Source of the DNA: FEN-987 sp964598845
GTDB taxonomy: Archaea; Thermoproteota; Bathyarchaeia; 40CM-2-53-6
Direction of reading: 5' to 3'
Length of the DNA stretch: 23,519 nt
NCBI GenBank assembly: GCA_964598845.1
Contig: CAZRDM010000030.1
Coordinates: forward strand, 1-23,519
Shown: in pieces, positions 23,314 through 23,519 of the stretch
Layout: every line of letters starts with the position of its first letter
How positions within the stretch are numbered: the first letter of the stretch is position 1
Notes under the pieces: generated by a model
The model's database searches: none
What the model was told of the DNA's origin: nothing
Seen by the model: the letters and a program-made list of their open reading frames with translations, nothing else
Made by a program: the position numbers and the translations under genes

Positions 23314-23519
23314 ATGCTCTTGGAAGGGTCGAAGTTAGCGAAATATTTTGGTGGATTGGGAGCGCTCAAAGGCGTTGATTTCTTTGTCGACGAAAAAGAG
23401 ATCGTGGGGTTGATAGGACCTAACGGCGCAGGCAAGACGACGTTGCTGAATTGCATTTGCGGAGTCTATCCGTTCGAAGGAACCGTAAGATTCGAACGCG
23501 TGAAAATCAACGGTATGAA
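23314..23519 (+). CDS. ABC transporter ATP-binding protein, LivG-like (partial)
   Basis: The first 68 codons of an ABC ATPase, cut by the right edge. It begins MLLEGSKLAKYFGGLGALKGVDF, the LivG-type start in which a conserved FGGLxAL stretch precedes the nucleotide-binding core. It contains the Walker A motif GPNGAGKT (35-42) and CGVYPFEGTV. The FGG.GALKGVDF pattern matches branched-chain amino-acid-type (HAAT) transporters, whose members also import amides, urea and betaine-like compounds. The ATG at 23314 lies eight bases after the MttB-family stop, so the two are probably co-transcribed. Confidence 0.85.
   Translation, partial: MLLEGSKLAKYFGGLGALKGVDFFVDEKEIVGLIGPNGAGKTTLLNCICGVYPFEGTVRFERVKINGM

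Noticed and set aside
1..23519. CRISPR arrays, tRNA or rRNA genes, insertion sequences
   Set aside because: I saw no regularly spaced repeats, no tRNA-like arms in the non-coding stretches and no transposase-like frames.

Overview
The window is archaeal. It carries an archaeal/eukaryotic-type RNA polymerase cluster (rpoH, an undivided rpoB, and an rpoA in which A' and A'' form one reading frame), followed by ribosomal protein L30e and an archaeal two-KH-domain NusA. Promoters look archaeal (BRE/TATA boxes about 26 bases before starts) and several starts are TTG or GTG. The fused RpoA points to the TACK side, for example a Nitrososphaeria/Thaumarchaeota-like or Bathyarchaeia-like lineage. Nothing here indicates ammonia oxidation, and the accessory genes suggest a heterotroph using amines, amino acids and methylated amines. 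The lineage is inferred, not proven.

Layout. 1-505: no convincing gene, with a BRE/TATA promoter at its right end. 506-3153: a glutamine-synthetase-family ligase and a FluG-type amidohydrolase. 3211-4176 (-): a metallophosphoesterase, divergent from an APC amino-acid/amine permease (4311-5912). 6018-6794: a nucleotidyltransferase-like protein. 6818-8071 (-): an M28 aminopeptidase-like protein with a large inverted repeat in front of its start. 8072-8659: non-coding, rich in short palindromes.

8660-11500 (-): a compact five-gene operon, transcribed arsR > dsrE2 > tusA > SQR-like flavoprotein > osmC. A three-half-site ATTCG operator lies between the TATA box and the arsR start. The gene set reads as a self-regulated sulfide/persulfide handling unit and is the most interesting system here. 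11639-12424: an SDR oxidoreductase diverging from it.

12425-13374 has no intact gene. It contains the decayed 3' end of a gamma-glutamyltranspeptidase gene and a 100-N assembly gap. The gap is flanked on both sides by the same 55 bases, so it is almost certainly a scaffolding artefact rather than missing sequence or a biological repeat.

13375-21609: the transcription/translation operon rpoH-rpoB-rpoA-rpl30e-nusA, with gaps or overlaps of a few bases. The RpoB C-terminal zinc ribbon lacks its fourth cysteine. The usual archaeal continuation (rps12, rps7) is absent. Instead 21833-23305 encodes a non-pyrrolysine MttB-family methyltransferase, followed after 8 bases by a branched-chain-type ABC ATPase cut by the right edge.

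Possible links: the GS/FluG pair, the APC permease and the dead gamma-glutamyltranspeptidase all touch gamma-glutamyl chemistry, and the MttB/ABC pair suggests uptake and demethylation of a quaternary or tertiary amine. These substrate assignments are inferences from family and neighbourhood.
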